Of a stretch of 64,000 bases of DNA, positions 52,364 to 64,000 are shown in pieces. Under the pieces are notes generated by a model, which was given only the letters and a program-made list of their open reading frames with translations, did no database searches and was not told the origin of the DNA. A program made the position numbers and the translations under genes. Each line of letters starts with the position of its first letter. The first letter of the stretch is position 1. Source of the DNA: Nectonema munidae (Eukaryota; Nematomorpha; Nectonematoida; Nectonematidae); contig JAUIRK010001031.1 of the NCBI GenBank assembly GCA_030549495.1, positions 310,001-374,000 on the forward strand, given 5' to 3'.

Positions 52364-53065
52364 TAGTGTTACTAGATGACCATATTTTCTTTGAATCACT
52401 TCTCAATACTGGTGTGAAAAATTGGTTTCTTTAGTTAATACACTGAAAAGAAAGAGTTAAATACTGTCATAATACAAATTATAGGTTGCGTTGTTGATCA
52501 TGCAGGCGATAAGACACTAGCTATTCTTATGAACATTGAACAATCAAAAAGCAGTAGTTCAGACTCAGAAAATTTTGATTCAAAATTCGAAAAAAAGATA
52601 AGCAAAGTCAAATATTATTTATTGAAGAATTAATTGAATTCCCTACAACGGAATGAAAGATGGTCTCAATAGTTGGAATGATTTTTTAAATATGTTAGGA
52701 GACAGCTTCACACCTACGTACTCCTCATACAGATGCAATTTTGAAAAGAAGATCTGGTAAAGGCATAATGATAGATACTCTAACAAGATAGGGTAGCATT
52801 TTTTTGATGCTAAGAAAGCTTCTTGAATTAAAGCACTCTATTGAAGACTTAGTTTTACCCCAAGTAGAACTGAGTAAGAGCAAGTTAGTTTCATTATTTC
52901 AATTCATGACACTCTTTATGAAACTATTTTATTTTTTCAACGTCAAAATATTACAGCAGGAATAATCTATAAAAAAGAAATCTATATTTGATTTGGAAGC
53001 ACTAGAACTCAAGATTTTGTAAAAACTAAAGAAGAGTGAAAAAAAATTATTAGAAAACAACCTTG
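52364..53065. other. Stretch without recognised gene
   Basis: Short + strand frames between 52480 and 53060 look like decayed coding sequence but I could not place them in a family. Confidence 0.3.
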
Positions 53066-54995
53066 GATAATAAAGTAGAAGGGCTTTATTGTGATCTTAA
53101 GAGGAAAAGAAAAGAAAGTGTCACAACGTGATTGAAGAGAAGATATATATACTGTTCCTCAAGTCCCTCGAGGCATCATGGCTATGACAGACACTAGTTT
53201 TAACGAAAGTTTATCATTTCTATCTAGAAAAACTTCTGCTGATATTAACAAATTTTGAGCATCTTTGAAGGATTCCTCCAAATCTCTCGTCCAATTAATT
53301 TTTTGCTTTCCTTCTAATCCTTTTATGATAGTGAAATTGCTATATAAGCTCCCAAGAGCATGTAGAAGTTTTTTCTACCATTGCTAAATAAGATATTTTA
53401 TGATTACTGGGTGCTATTGTTTCTTTACTCCACTTCCATCCTAAAATTACTGTTGTTTTTGGATAGATAGTACCCTGGACCAAATGTTATAAAGATCATG
53501 AACATTCTCACCTCCAGTGAAAAAGCCATCGCAAGTATTGATATAAAACCTTCCTGAAGAAAATCACTAAACACTCTATCCATTAATTCTTGTAGGAATT
53601 CAGAAGAACCAGGCATTCCCATTGCTGAGCGAGTATTGACTCTGATACCTTTAAAAGGAGTCACTGTGGCCAGATAAGGAATTTAAGAGCTTGCTCTAAA
53701 CCTTGAAATCTTCCCAATGTCATATCTTTTATTTGAAGATACTCACCTGGAAGTAAGGTTTGTTTGTTTAATGCTAACATTAATATCCTTTATGTTCAAA
53801 TCCAAAGTAATTTATCCACATATCGGGAGAATAGATTTATCTGCTGATCTTGCTTTATGTTGTGTAGACTGAGGTAAAATTAGATCTTTTTCTGAATTTT
53901 CCATTTTTATTGGATTGATGGAATAATCTTCTATGGGATTAGTTTATTTGAGGAAATTTAGAAAGCTCTTGAAATTTCAATTTTGTCCTTATTCGGTAAA
54001 TGACAACAATGAGCAATATTATGGCCTAAACTATCATTACTTTTGCAAAAATACATAATTTCCCTTTATTTTTCATATATTTATTTTTACCGAAACCTTT
54101 GTAGTTTTTATTATTAGAGTAGCTAAAATTCTTTTTTTATTTTGATATCCGTTAAAAGTCCTCCTAAGTTTAACACTTGTTTCTTCTTGAGTATTTATCT
54201 CATTGAGAAGAGAGTCTATTGAACCAAATATTAAAGGTTGGATGTCTTTTAAAGTATGGGTTTGCAATTCATGTGCATAAACGCGCGCTACATAGGCGGG
54301 TAATCTTTTATCCATCAACCAAAGAAACACTTCAAGTCTTTCTGTACAAGGAGACATAATTTCATCACTTCCATGGTTAATTAAACCTGAAGAAATAGTA
54401 AGCAAATTATCTTCAAGATGAGCGATGATACGTTGGTAGAAAGATTCATACCGTTCTTCCTCAACTAATAGATATTTCAAGTTTAGAAAGTTTACCTCAT
54501 TTTGTGAAAAACAGTAATATTTTCGGATTCTTTGCCAAATCCAATTTAAACTCTTACTGTTTTTAATAATGTTATTTCTCAATAATGGAGGTGAAAACAT
54601 CACAATCAATCCAAGCATTCTTTCTAAGAAAATAGCTTTTTGAAATCCAGTTTTTCTTTGACTAACAGGAATATCTTCTGAGTCGTCAAGCCACAATTTT
54701 TTATTGGATGTGCTTCCCATGAAGTTTCCAGCAGGCACGAAAATTCTAAATTCAAGGAGAGATGAAATAATAGATTATATTGCCAATTCGAGAAGGATGA
54801 CAAAGATTGCTTTTCTGACAGAGACCATTGCTTTGTAGCTCTAAACGACATGATTATATTTGTATCCCACCGCTGTCACCACGCTAATAAAGTAGAATGA
54901 CTTTATTGTGAATTTAAGGGGAAAAGAAAATAACATAACGTGATTGAAGTGAAGATATATATTCTGTTCCTCAAGTCTCTCTCGGTCTACTAAAA
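53066..54995 (-). mobile_element. Old LTR-type retroelement remnant with short end repeats, broken
   Basis: About 110-bp direct repeats lie at both ends (53066-53175 and 54885-54990), sharing AATAAAGTAGAA, ACGTGATTGAAG and CTGTTCCTCAAGTC in order; they look like the remains of terminal repeats. Between them on the - strand are a gag-like open stretch (54073-54738) and a reverse-transcriptase-like stretch (53425-53664; TRSAMGMPGSSEFLQEL region as in gypsy-type elements). Much of pol is missing. The element is broken in several places and old. Confidence 0.6.
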
Positions 54996-55286
54996 AATTT
55001 AAAAAAAATTTTATTTTAAGGATAGGGGATACTCATGGCTAGAACTAGGGATTGGAATCGGACTTTTTTTTCTTAACTCGAGTTTCTAAATTCAAAACTC
55101 GAGTTATTAATTTTGTTTTTTAAATATTTAAAAATGGTTTTAATCTTTTTTTATAAGTTTTGTTTGTTTTTTTTCTTTTTTTTTGTCCACCGTAGACCAA
55201 GTCTGTCTTTTGTAAATTATTATGGCTTCTAAAAAAATTATTTAAACTGTTAAAAATTTTTAAAACTGTTTTTACTATTTATTAAG
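54996..55286. other. Spacer before a hAT gene
   Basis: AT-rich; the words ATGGCTTCTAAAAAA occur at 55221 and again at 55287, a short direct repeat at the transposase start. Confidence 0.4.
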
Positions 55287-56445
55287 ATGGCTTCTAAAAA
55301 ATGTCAAATCACAAAAAAAACTCATGAAAAAAGTACTCATCAATCCGAATTATCTAAGTGCTTAAAGTGTGGGAAAAACCTTAAATAAGAAGAATCAGGA
55401 TCTAAAACAAAAAACTTTTGACGAAATTGTAACAACTCCTAAAAAATCGATGATTGAAACTGTGTCAAGAATGATTGCATTAGATGCAATTAGTTTTAGA
55501 GTAGTTGTTCATATTGAGTTTATAAAAGAAAGTTTTAGACTCCAGAAACATCTTTTTGATGCACCTCCTCCAAGTTGTGAAAAAACTGTTCGATCAATGC
55601 TATTTCGCTTTTATAATAAAGTAAAAGATGAGTTGACTGTCTTTTTCAGAAATCAAATTTCTCAAGGCATGCGATTTTCTTTGACACTTGACGAGTATAC
55701 TGCATTATCAAATAAAAGGTATTTGAATATTAACGTGCATAATGAAACAAAGCATTGTCGTTAAAACTTATTTACATCGATGGTTCCCTAAACAGTTAAA
55801 AAACAAAGAGCATAGTTGATAATCATTTGATAAAATTTGGAATAAATCTTAACAACGACGTTTTATGTTCAACAACAGATGGCGCAAGTATCATGATCAA
55901 ATTTGGTTTAATTTCAGGAATTGAGCATCAACAATGTTTCGCACACGGTATAAATTTATCAATTTGTGATATTTTTTATGCTAAAAAATCAACTAAACAA
56001 GTAAATATGAATGACGACTTTATGGAAATCAATGAAAATGGATCAGACCAAGAATTCACTCTAAATTTTATTCTAAATATTTTGTTGAAGAAGATTTTTT
56101 TCAAAGCCAGGATTTGTGTAAAAACTTTAGAGATCCTATAAACAAAGTTCGAAACGTATGTAAATTATTTAGAAAAAGTCCCACAAAAAATTGTCTTTGA
56201 AAAACTGGGTAAAACTGAGCTCAATTTAATAATAGATGTAAAGACAAGGTGGAATTCTTTATTGCATATGATCGAAAGATTTTTAAAATTGAAACCATGT
56301 ATTAATTTAGCTTTAGTATCTGTAAGAATTGACAACTTGATATTTTGTGAAGATGACTGGAAACTTCTCAAAGAAATTCAAAATACTTTAAAACCAATAG
56401 AGATTGTACTTTCGGATATATGCGCTGAAAACTCAAATATATTAA
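55287..56445 (+). pseudogene. hAT transposase, interrupted by another transposon
   Basis: Starts at ATG 55287 (MASKKCQITKK) with KCLKCGKNL as a zinc-finger-like pair. A frame break is followed by FDEIVTTPKKSMIETVSRMI (in 55369-55764), then MRFSLTLDEYTALSNKRYLNINVH, the first catalytic region, then CSTTDGASIMIKFG and HQQCFAHGINLSICDI (55827-56000). Near 56360-56440 comes WKLLKEIQNTLKPIEIVLSD, then the frame runs into the TTAA-flanked end of the tandem-array element at 56446. The C-terminal dimerisation region is absent from the window. Several stops break it. Confidence 0.75.
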
Positions 56446-59400
56446 CCCTATTAGTGCTCTGCTAAATTTTTCCGCTCAAGTGCTGGGGGCGTAAAGTGCC
56501 CCCCCCCCCCTATTTTTCTCAGATATTAATAAGTTTTTATAAATATTTTTAGTGTTACATATATATTTCAACTATGCTGAATTCAGTGGTGATGTCCATT
56601 TTTTTTTATCAAAATCAATCAAACCTGTTAAAAAATTGATTTATATTTGACAACTCATCTCAAAAAGGAACTTTTTATTTAAATAATTATATAAAGTTGT
56701 TTACACATATTTACCCATTTTCAAATAAGTTGAATTCAGTGGTGATATTCATTTTTTATGAAAATCAATCAAACCTGTCAAAAAATTGTTCTAAATGTGA
56801 CAGCCCATCTCAAAAAGTAACTTTTTATCTAAATAATTATATAAAGTTTTTTACACATGTATACCCATTTTCAAATATGCTGAATTCAGTGGTGATATTC
56901 ATTTTTTATGAAAATCAATCAAACCTGTTAAAAATTGATCTAAATGTGACAGCTCATCTCAAAAAGTAACTTTTTATCTAAATAATTATATAAAGTTTTT
57001 TACACATGTATACCCATTTTCAAATATGCTGAATTCAGTGGTGATATTCATTTTTTATGAAAATCAATCAAACCTGTTAAAAATTGATCTAAATGTGACA
57101 GCTCATCTCAAAAAGGAACTTTTTATCTAAATAATTATATAAAGTTTTTTGCACATGTATACCCATTTTCAAATATGCTGAATTCAGTGGTGATATTCAT
57201 TTTTTATGAAAATCAATCAAAACTATCAAAAAATTGTTCTAAATGTGACAGCTCATCTCAAAAAGTAACTTTTTATCTAAATAATTATATAAAGTTTTTT
57301 ACAGATATATACCCATTTTCAAATATGCTGAATTCAGTGGTGATATTCATTTTTTATGAAAATCAATCAAACCTGTTAAAAATTGATCTAAATGTGACAG
57401 CTCATCTCAAAAAGGAACTTTTTATCTAAATAATTATATAAAGTTTTTTGCACATGTATACCCATTTTCAAATATGCTGAATTCAGTGGTGATATTCATT
57501 TTTTATGAAAATCAATCAAACCTGTCAAAAAATTGATCTAAATGTGACAGCTCATCTCAAAAAGAAGCTTTTTATCAAAATAATTATATGTTTTTTACCC
57601 ATATATACCCATTTTCAAGCGTGCTAAATTCAGTGGTGATATTTATTTTTTTATGAAAATCATTCAAACCTGTCAAAAAAGTGATTTACATATGACAGCT
57701 CATCTCAAAAAAGAAACTTTTTTTCTTAATAATTATATAATGTTTTTTACACATATACACCCATTTTCAAGCATGCTGAATTCAGGGTGATATTCATTTT
57801 TTTTTTATAAAAATAATTAAAGTTATCAAAGCATTGATTTATATATGACGCTCTCTTAAAAGAAACTTTTTATCTAAGTAATAATATAAATTTTTTGCAC
57901 ATATATACCCATTTTTAAGATTAATTCAGTGGTGATATTCTTTTTTTTATGAAAATCAATAAAACTTCAAAAATTGTTTTCCCAAAAGAAACATCTTATC
58001 CGAATAAATATATATAATGTTTTTTTACACACATATACCCATTTTCAAGTAGGCTGTGTTTAATGGTTATATTCCTTTTTTTTTAATAAAAATTAGTCAA
58101 ACCTGACAAAATAATTTAAATATGACAGCCCATGTCAAAATTAAAATTTTTATTCTTATAAAAAGTTTTTTATACATTTCAAGTATGTAGAATTTATAAA
58201 CATAAAAATAACTTCTACTTGCAGTATTTCTCTGGTAATTATTTTCTTAATTTATTAATAAACCAACTTTAGGTGTTTAATTCACTCAAAATATTTCATT
58301 CTACAGTAACTTATGTAACTCAATAGGACCTCCATCTTTTTAGCTACAAATTCGTTATCGGCTCGTAGTCTCTACGTCATATTATAATTTACAGTATGTA
58401 ATTTTTTTATTCATTCTATGATGATCCTTTCTTGGTAGCTCTTTTTTCATTAGAAATTTATATTCTTCAATGTGTATTCGAAAAATTTTTTATAAGGATA
58501 AAATTACTTTTTTCCTCTCTCAAAGCATTCTGATTAAAGAATTTTCTTGGTGATCTTAGACTTTTTAATCAGTATCGTGTGTTTTATTATCAGGCTTGAA
58601 TATTTCTCAACCAATCTCATTTCAAAGGTTTTTTTCTGATGAATCATTCGTGATGTTCATTGTTCAATTACAAAAAGTTGTCCCCGTTCTTCATCTAAAA
58701 AATTATCTTTGACGCAAAAGGAAAAGATACAAATTCAATTTAAATTAAAAATATCTTGATAGTGACTAAATTCTCACATATTTGCATTGTCCATTTTTGA
58801 TAAATCTGACCTATTCTAAATTTTCAGATTTCCTACCCATCTTAGCTAAATGTTAATTGTAATCCTAGATGATAAGCTATAGATTTAAATATTTTTCATT
58901 TGTAAAAGAGAAACTTCTTTTTCACAGTCAAAATCTTTTTTGAAGCACCTAATATTATATAAAACCACTTCCTAGTTCATTAGAACATGGTAGATCTTCC
59001 ATTTAGTCAAGATAGATATTTTTTTAATTATTTGTTTTGATCACATGTTCTCTTTTCAATTAGTTTTCAACTTGGTTCCTTCTCTCATACAAATTTTCAA
59101 AAGATTTTATAATACGTTTTATTTTTTTTTAAATAAATATTTCATACTCAAGATGATTGTAGAAAGTATTATAAGCCAAAATATACAAAAAAAAAGTTTA
59201 TTTTTACTATATACCTAATATGCAGCGATTTTTGAAAATTTTTTACAGAATTGATTTTCAGGCATACATAGATTTTTTTTAATCTTATTATCCAAAATCC
59301 AGTACAGAAATAAAATAAGCATTGTCGATTTGGTATAAAATCGATATTTTATTTTTTGAAAATATTTTTGAAGACAGTATCTAGAAGTAAACCGCAAATT

Positions 59401-59818
59401 TGATTGACATTGACAGATATTTTAAAACCTCTAAATGTGAAAAATGAGTTCATAAATGAAAACAGCATGGTTGATTTGGTATAAAAACATATATTTAATT
59501 GTAAAATTTGAATGAATGTTTTTGGAGACAATTTTTAGAAGTAAACCGCAAATTTGATTAACACTTATAGGTATTTTCACATCCTAAACGTAAAAAATGA
59601 GTCCAGAAATGAAACCAGCATGACCGATTTAGTATAACACATATATTTTATGTAAAATTTGAAGGAATGTTTTTGGAGACAATTTTCAGAAGTAAACCGC
59701 AACTTTGATTAACACTTATAGGTATTTTCAAATCTTAAATGTAAAAAATGAGTCCAGAAATGAAAACAGCATGACCGATTTAGTATAAAAACATATATTT
59801 TATGTAAAATTTGTAGGT
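56446..59818. mobile_element. Large piggyBac-like non-autonomous element with tandem arrays, copy B (inverted)
   Basis: Opposite orientation to copy A (10613-14535). Begins CCCTATTAGTGCTCTG right after TTAA (56442-56445), with the CGCTCAAGTGCTGGGGGCG block and C-run hairpin just inside. It then has about 11 units of the 149-bp array (56570-58190), the unique core (58190-59200), and about 4 units of the other array (59280-59815). The other terminal repeat and roughly 400 bp of subterminal sequence are missing. Confidence 0.8.
56570..58190. repeat. Tandem array of about 11 units of 149 bp in copy B
   Basis: The core AATTCAGTGGTGATATTC recurs near 56583, 56735, 56884, 57033, 57183, 57332, 57482, 57630, 57780, 57924 and 58065. 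The spacing is very regular (148-152 bp) among the left units, which are nearly identical; those on the right are diverged. Short frames in it (56697-57429) are by-products. Confidence 0.9.
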
Positions 59819-59864
59819 ATATTTTATTTTACGAATAGTTTTGGAAAATAATCTTTATCTGAAC

Positions 59865-60121
59865 AATTAGTTTCGGTGTACAACTAACACCGTTTTCAAG
59901 TTGCAAAAAGAAATACTGAAGAAGTGAAAGTATAATGGGGTACAAATGTATAGATGGAGAAAAATGAAGATAAAAGCTTTATTACATTTACATATTCACA
60001 CATTTAAAGCTTTTATCTTCATTTTTCTCCATCTATACATTTATACGCCATTATACTTTCACTTCTTCGGTATTTCTTTTTGCAACTTGGAAACGGTTTT
60101 AGTTGTACACCGAAATTAATT
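59865..60121. mobile_element. Foldback element: 117-bp arms, 23-bp loop
   Basis: Arm 59865-59981 (AATTAGTTTCGGTGTACAAC at its outer end) is repeated inverted at 60005-60121 with a few mismatches. The whole unit could form a long hairpin. It has no coding capacity and sits at the broken edge of copy B. Confidence 0.85.
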
Positions 60122-60807
60122 ATTTAAACTATAATTAATATATTTAATTATATTAAAAATATTTAATATAATATAATAATATAAATAATATAAATTTAAT
60201 ATAGATATTTTTAATATTGAGTTAGTGTTATCTCAATATTTTTCAACTTTTAATTTACATACTATTTAATTTAATTTTTATTTTAAATAAATTTTAAATT
60301 ATAGTTGTTAATTCTTTAGAAAGTTTTTTTGATAAAATTTACACAGATTAAATTTTGAAACCTTATTATAAAATAGAGGCAAACAATATTTTACTTTAAA
60401 AAAAGTATACATTAAAATTTTGTATGTTACAAGGAACAGAAATGTAAAGCCAATTATTTTTCAGAATTTATCTCAGTCTTTCTATAAAATAAAACTCGTT
60501 TGGAGCATCGGGGTAAAAAAATTGAATTATCTTAATTCATAAAACTACATTAAATTTAACGCCTTGAAAATATTTCTAACTAACTAAAAAAAGTTTTTGA
60601 AAAAATTTAAGGGCCACCCCATGGCTTGTTAATAGAAAAAAGTTAACTTTTTGAAAAAAAAACAAATATTAAAAAATGGTCTAGCCCAATAAAAGATTTA
60701 TGAGCCCTAAATTATTTCGATGAATACATAAATAATAAATCACTCAATAAAATTTGTTGCACTAAAGTAACCAAAAAGTGAACAAAGCAAAACATCGTCT
60801 TTAACAT
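60122..60807. other. AT-rich stretch
   Basis: Extremely AT-rich at 60120-60320. Near 60490 AAACTCGTTTGGAGCATCGG occurs; the same words recur, inverted, at 62898-62917. Nothing else is recognised. Confidence 0.4.
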
Positions 60808-61080
60808 TACTCCCAAACCTATGGACAAAAATAAACAAAGCTATTTCCGCTGTGTACAACCAAATGCATTCTATGTATTTATATAGAATACAAATAATTT
60901 TATATAATTTATGTAGTCCCGCAGCACTCTCACTGATTAAAAATAAAAAATATCATATCATTTTATTCGAATCATCAGAAACATAGAAAGTAGTGAGTGG
61001 ATTGTTCCAAACGAGTTTTAAAAGCATTTTCTCTCTTCTTCAATTCTTGTATTTGAATATGAAGCAGTATACTGATTACA
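60808..61080 (+). repeat. Direct repeat, left copy
   Basis: Shares with 62962-63215 the blocks CAAACCTATGGACAAAAATA, AGCACTCTCACTGATTAAAA, TTCGAATCATCAGAAACATA, TTGTTCCAAACGAGTTTTAA and ATATGAAGCAGTATACTG, in the same order and orientation. Confidence 0.85.
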
Positions 61081-62200
61081 ATTGACGTCAAACTTTTTTT
61101 GATAAATTTTTCCTGTTTGTTGCCTTGCAGGTGTGCAGACATTTAGTACCTGGTATGCAGGGAAAATGTTCACTGAAGTTTGGTGTGCCAATGATTTGTT
61201 TTGAGCAGAAAGAGCACTAATGATTGCTATTTCTGTTAGCAAGACTTTACAGGCTGCACTACAGCAAAGAAAAAGAAACACATTGTTTGACCAAATTTGC
61301 AATCAGTAATGCTCCCAGTAGAGCACTTAAAAAATTTACCTGTGCCCAAACCTCCATATTAAGGAATGCTGAGTTCCAGCAGTGCAGATGTCTACTGGTG
61401 AATATGTGGAGCCGAATAATCCAAAAAGTTTGAATAAACCAATACCATTTTCTCATGGGGGTGACTTGTGCAGGGATCTTTATTTAACCAAAGACAAAAG
61501 TGAGTTTCTTGCTTAGGGTTTCAAGAACGTAGTGAAGATAACACTACATAAAACGTTCAGAGGATCTGTTTGCATTATTCACCATGAAAGATCTCTTATG
61601 CTTTTGTAATCCACTGAACTTTTTGAGCAACTATAAATATCATATGATAACATCAACTGGTCACTTTTCATAGATAAATCCAAGGACAGCATCAAAGCTG
61701 TTCTACTACACAATGGTTACACTCTGCATTCTGTTCCCATAGCACAGCCGAATGATATGCAAATCTGAAAGCAATTCTAACAAGCATGCCATATGATGAC
61801 CATAACTGGCATATTTTTGCAGATTTCAAGGTTATGGCCATGCTTACTGGCCTTCAACTTGGCTATACTAAATTTTGCTGTTTCTTGTGCTTATGAAACT
61901 CCAGAGCCAGAAATGAACATTATGTACGCAAGGATTGGCCGATCCGAGATGAAATCGAGCAAGGAAAACTACAACATCATGCACAAACCACTTGTGAAAA
62001 GTGATAGAATTCTTTTACCACCTTTGCATATAAAAAATTGATTTGTAGCAATTTGTGAAAGCCTTGGGCAAGGAATCCTTCTCATTTGCATATCTTGCAG
62101 AAAAGTTCCCTACCCTGAGTCAAGCTAAAATTAAGGAAGGTCTTTATAGGTCCGCAAATTTTTGAAAATCTTTGAATTACACACCAGAGCCATAAATTTT
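61081..62200 (+). pseudogene. Decayed multicopy repeat protein of unknown class ('PPLHIK' family)
   Basis: Across 61660-62040 the + strand carries, in differing frames, LFIDKSKDSIKAVLLHNG, then DFKVMAMLTGLQLGYTKF, a Cys-Leu-Cys-Leu stretch, HYVRKDWPIRDE and PLVKSDRILLPPLHIK. I remember this order from a multicopy family of uncharacterised proteins in arthropod and other animal genomes; its mobility class is not known to me. The copy here is broken in several places. The upstream half (61081-61600) is not clearly alignable. Confidence 0.55.
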
Positions 62201-62961
62201 TTTTTATAAAATTCAGTGACTTCATCTTTTTGAGATATACCGCTTGACAAAGATCTTAGGCAATATTGTCTTTAACTTTCTGAAATAACACTACAAAATC
62301 AAAGTAAAAAATATATTTGCCTTTATCATTAAGTTTCTTGATGTCACCATACATTTAAAAAACGTTTTTGTCAGTTTAAACGTGTAGAGAAAACATATAA
62401 GCTTTACTGTGATTTTATAATCAATGTTAAGTAAATCCAACCTCTATGAAATTGCTACGGAAAAACACAGAATTAGTTATGTATAGCAATTGAGTCCAGA
62501 ATTGCATACTTTCATCATCTATGGCTCAATACTTGCCCTTAATTCAAAAAATAGTTCATAAACCAGTTTCTATGATATTTAATGTATTACAGTCTACTTT
62601 CATGTACACATTCATTGTACACATATGCTTTATTATGTTATTTTAATTTGTAACTAAGCGAAAAATACTTGAATAAAATTGAAAATCATGGAAAGAAATT
62701 GCTTTCCGAAAAAAATTGGCACTAACGGCCATTATTACTGTAACATTTGCTAAAGGATATAATTCTTTAATTGCAAGAGGCCATTGTCGTATTCAAATCT
62801 CGAGGCATTGCTAAAAATTAAAAAAAATTTCTAAAAGAGGAAATGCAGATATATACTTGATTTTCTGAATGATGTCCTCTTTTTCGTCATTTTTACCCCG
62901 ATGCTCCAAACGAGTTTTATAGAAACACTGAGATAAATTCTGAAAAATATTCTAACTCGCA
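62201..62961. other. Stretch without recognised gene
   Basis: AT-rich; contains, near 62890-62940, an inverted counterpart of the sequence at 60450-60510. Confidence 0.4.
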
Positions 62962-63215
62962 AACCTATGGACAAAAATAAATAAAGCTATTTCTTCTACG
63001 TACACCCAAATGTATTTATATAGAATAAAAATATTTCTATATAATTTATGTATTTCCGCCAGCACTCTCACTGATTAAAAATAAAAAATATCATATCACT
63101 TATTCGAATCATCAGAAACATAAAATTAGAAGCGTTGATTGTTCCAAACGAGTTTTAAAAACATTCAGGCTCTCTCTTAATTCTTGTATTTTAATATGAA
63201 GCAGTATACTGCTTA
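62962..63215 (+). repeat. Direct repeat, right copy
   Basis: Right-hand partner of 60808-61080, about 2.15 kb away, in the same order and orientation. Confidence 0.85.
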
Positions 63216-63286
63216 TGCATCAACAGCCGATAAGTAAGAAATTATTTAGAAGGAAGTAACAATAAACTAAGTCACGTAAATCATTC

Positions 63287-63403
63287 ATACTATAAAATTA
63301 ACATATAATTCTTTTATAATATATGAATATATTTTTAGAAAAAAAAATAATTTATACATGAATGTTAATATTATAAAAGAATTATATGTTAATTTTATAG
63401 TAT
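63287..63403. repeat. Perfect palindrome, 36-bp arms
   Basis: Arm 63287-63322 is repeated as its exact reverse complement at 63368-63403, with a 45-bp AT-rich loop. It is probably a small MITE or the ends of one; flanks show no clear duplication. Confidence 0.85.
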
Positions 63404-63460
63404 AAATAATAATTCATTTTTTAATTTATTTTTAGTTTTATGGGCAGCCAATAATCTAAG

Positions 63461-64000
63461 ATGTCATGTTGGGACCGACAAATACTTGCTAAACAAAAAA
63501 ATGCTAAGAAAACAAAATCACTGTTGGCATACTTTTGTGAAACTACTACGTCTTTTTTAAACACATCTATCGATACGCCATCAGTTATAGATCCGACTAC
63601 ATCTTTAGTGGCTAAATCATCGATATTTTCAGCTACTACACTATCGGCATCTTCAGTTGTTTATTTTCAGCTCCTATGCCATTAGTACCTTTAACTGCTG
63701 TGCCATCAGTATCTTCAACTGCTAAGCCATTGGTTTCTTCTGTAACTTTAGCTGCTACAAACTTTTTTACAGTATCCGAAAACCTCTGTATTGAACAACG
63801 AAAGACTTTGTAAATAAAAAATCTTCAAATGCCGAAAAAATTTGGTTATTAGAAAATAGAAAACCGTGTGTAAACTTTGTTTTTCCCGTTAAACAATATC
63901 CAGATTTGCGTCATCACAAAGGATTTATGTCTCGTTATTGTCAACGAGAATCATTTTCTCGATTTCTTTTTATTTCATATTCAGAAAATTCAGATAGATT
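63461..64000 (+). pseudogene. Possible N-terminus of a TTF-type hAT transposase, cut by the window edge
   Basis: A Ser/Thr-rich region with degenerate repeats of about 33-36 bp (GCCATCAGTATCTTCAACTG-like, 63580-63760) is followed at 63820-64000 by a frame containing W.LENRKPCVNFVFP, then FMSRYCQRESFSRF and FISYSEN, which resembles the TTF-type zinc-finger region before hAT transposases. Frames change along the way. The rest would lie beyond 64000. Confidence 0.35.

Noticed and set aside
56697-57429. Repeated YPFSN.LNSVVIFIFYENQ peptides
   Set aside because: They result from the 149-bp tandem array; 149 is not a multiple of three, so no continuous repeat protein is encoded.

Overview
The window is from an animal, most likely an invertebrate bilaterian. 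It is very AT-rich, its genes have many introns with GT/AG splice sites, and it is crowded with eukaryotic transposons (hAT, piggyBac-like, pogo/Tigger, LINE, tRNA-derived SINEs, decayed LTR-type elements). I cannot name the species.

The main result is one complete host gene on the + strand, 6966..47819. I assembled it by hand as 18 coding exons whose reading phases all join without conflict (2,880 nt, 959 residues). It encodes a receptor tyrosine kinase of the ALK/LTK type: signal peptide, MAM domain, LDL-receptor class A module with six cysteines, second MAM domain, one membrane helix, tyrosine kinase domain, and a Ser/Thr/Asn-rich tail. Three things are unusual. Only about 40 residues separate the last MAM cysteine from the membrane helix, so the glycine-rich/EGF-like ligand-binding region of known ALKs is absent. 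The catalytic HRD motif reads HLD. The activation loop keeps a Tyr-Tyr pair but lacks the first ALK tyrosine.

About 38 kb of that gene is intron, mostly filled with repeats. Intron 1 (7123-15134) holds an old LTR-type remnant, a small piggyBac-like MITE and a 3.9 kb piggyBac-like element made largely of two tandem arrays. Introns 2 and 4 hold hAT elements of the GTF2IRD2-like group, a hAT MITE with a perfect 8-bp target duplication, and SINEs. Intron 5 holds a LINE whose 5' part runs into a G/A homopolymer tract. Intron 15 (36567-43391) holds a pogo/Tigger element and a 2 kb hAT fragment that is an inverted duplicate of one at 3376-5345, upstream of the gene.

Before the gene (1-6965) lie a subterminal-repeat MITE, a hAT MITE, a SINE and the first hAT copy. 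After it (47820-64000) I see no host gene. That part holds a partial third copy of the piggyBac-like core beside a piggyBac transposase fragment, small TTAA MITEs, a second LTR-type remnant with short end repeats, a hAT transposase interrupted by the inverted second copy of the tandem-array element, two strong palindromes, and a decayed multicopy protein family of unknown class between direct repeats.
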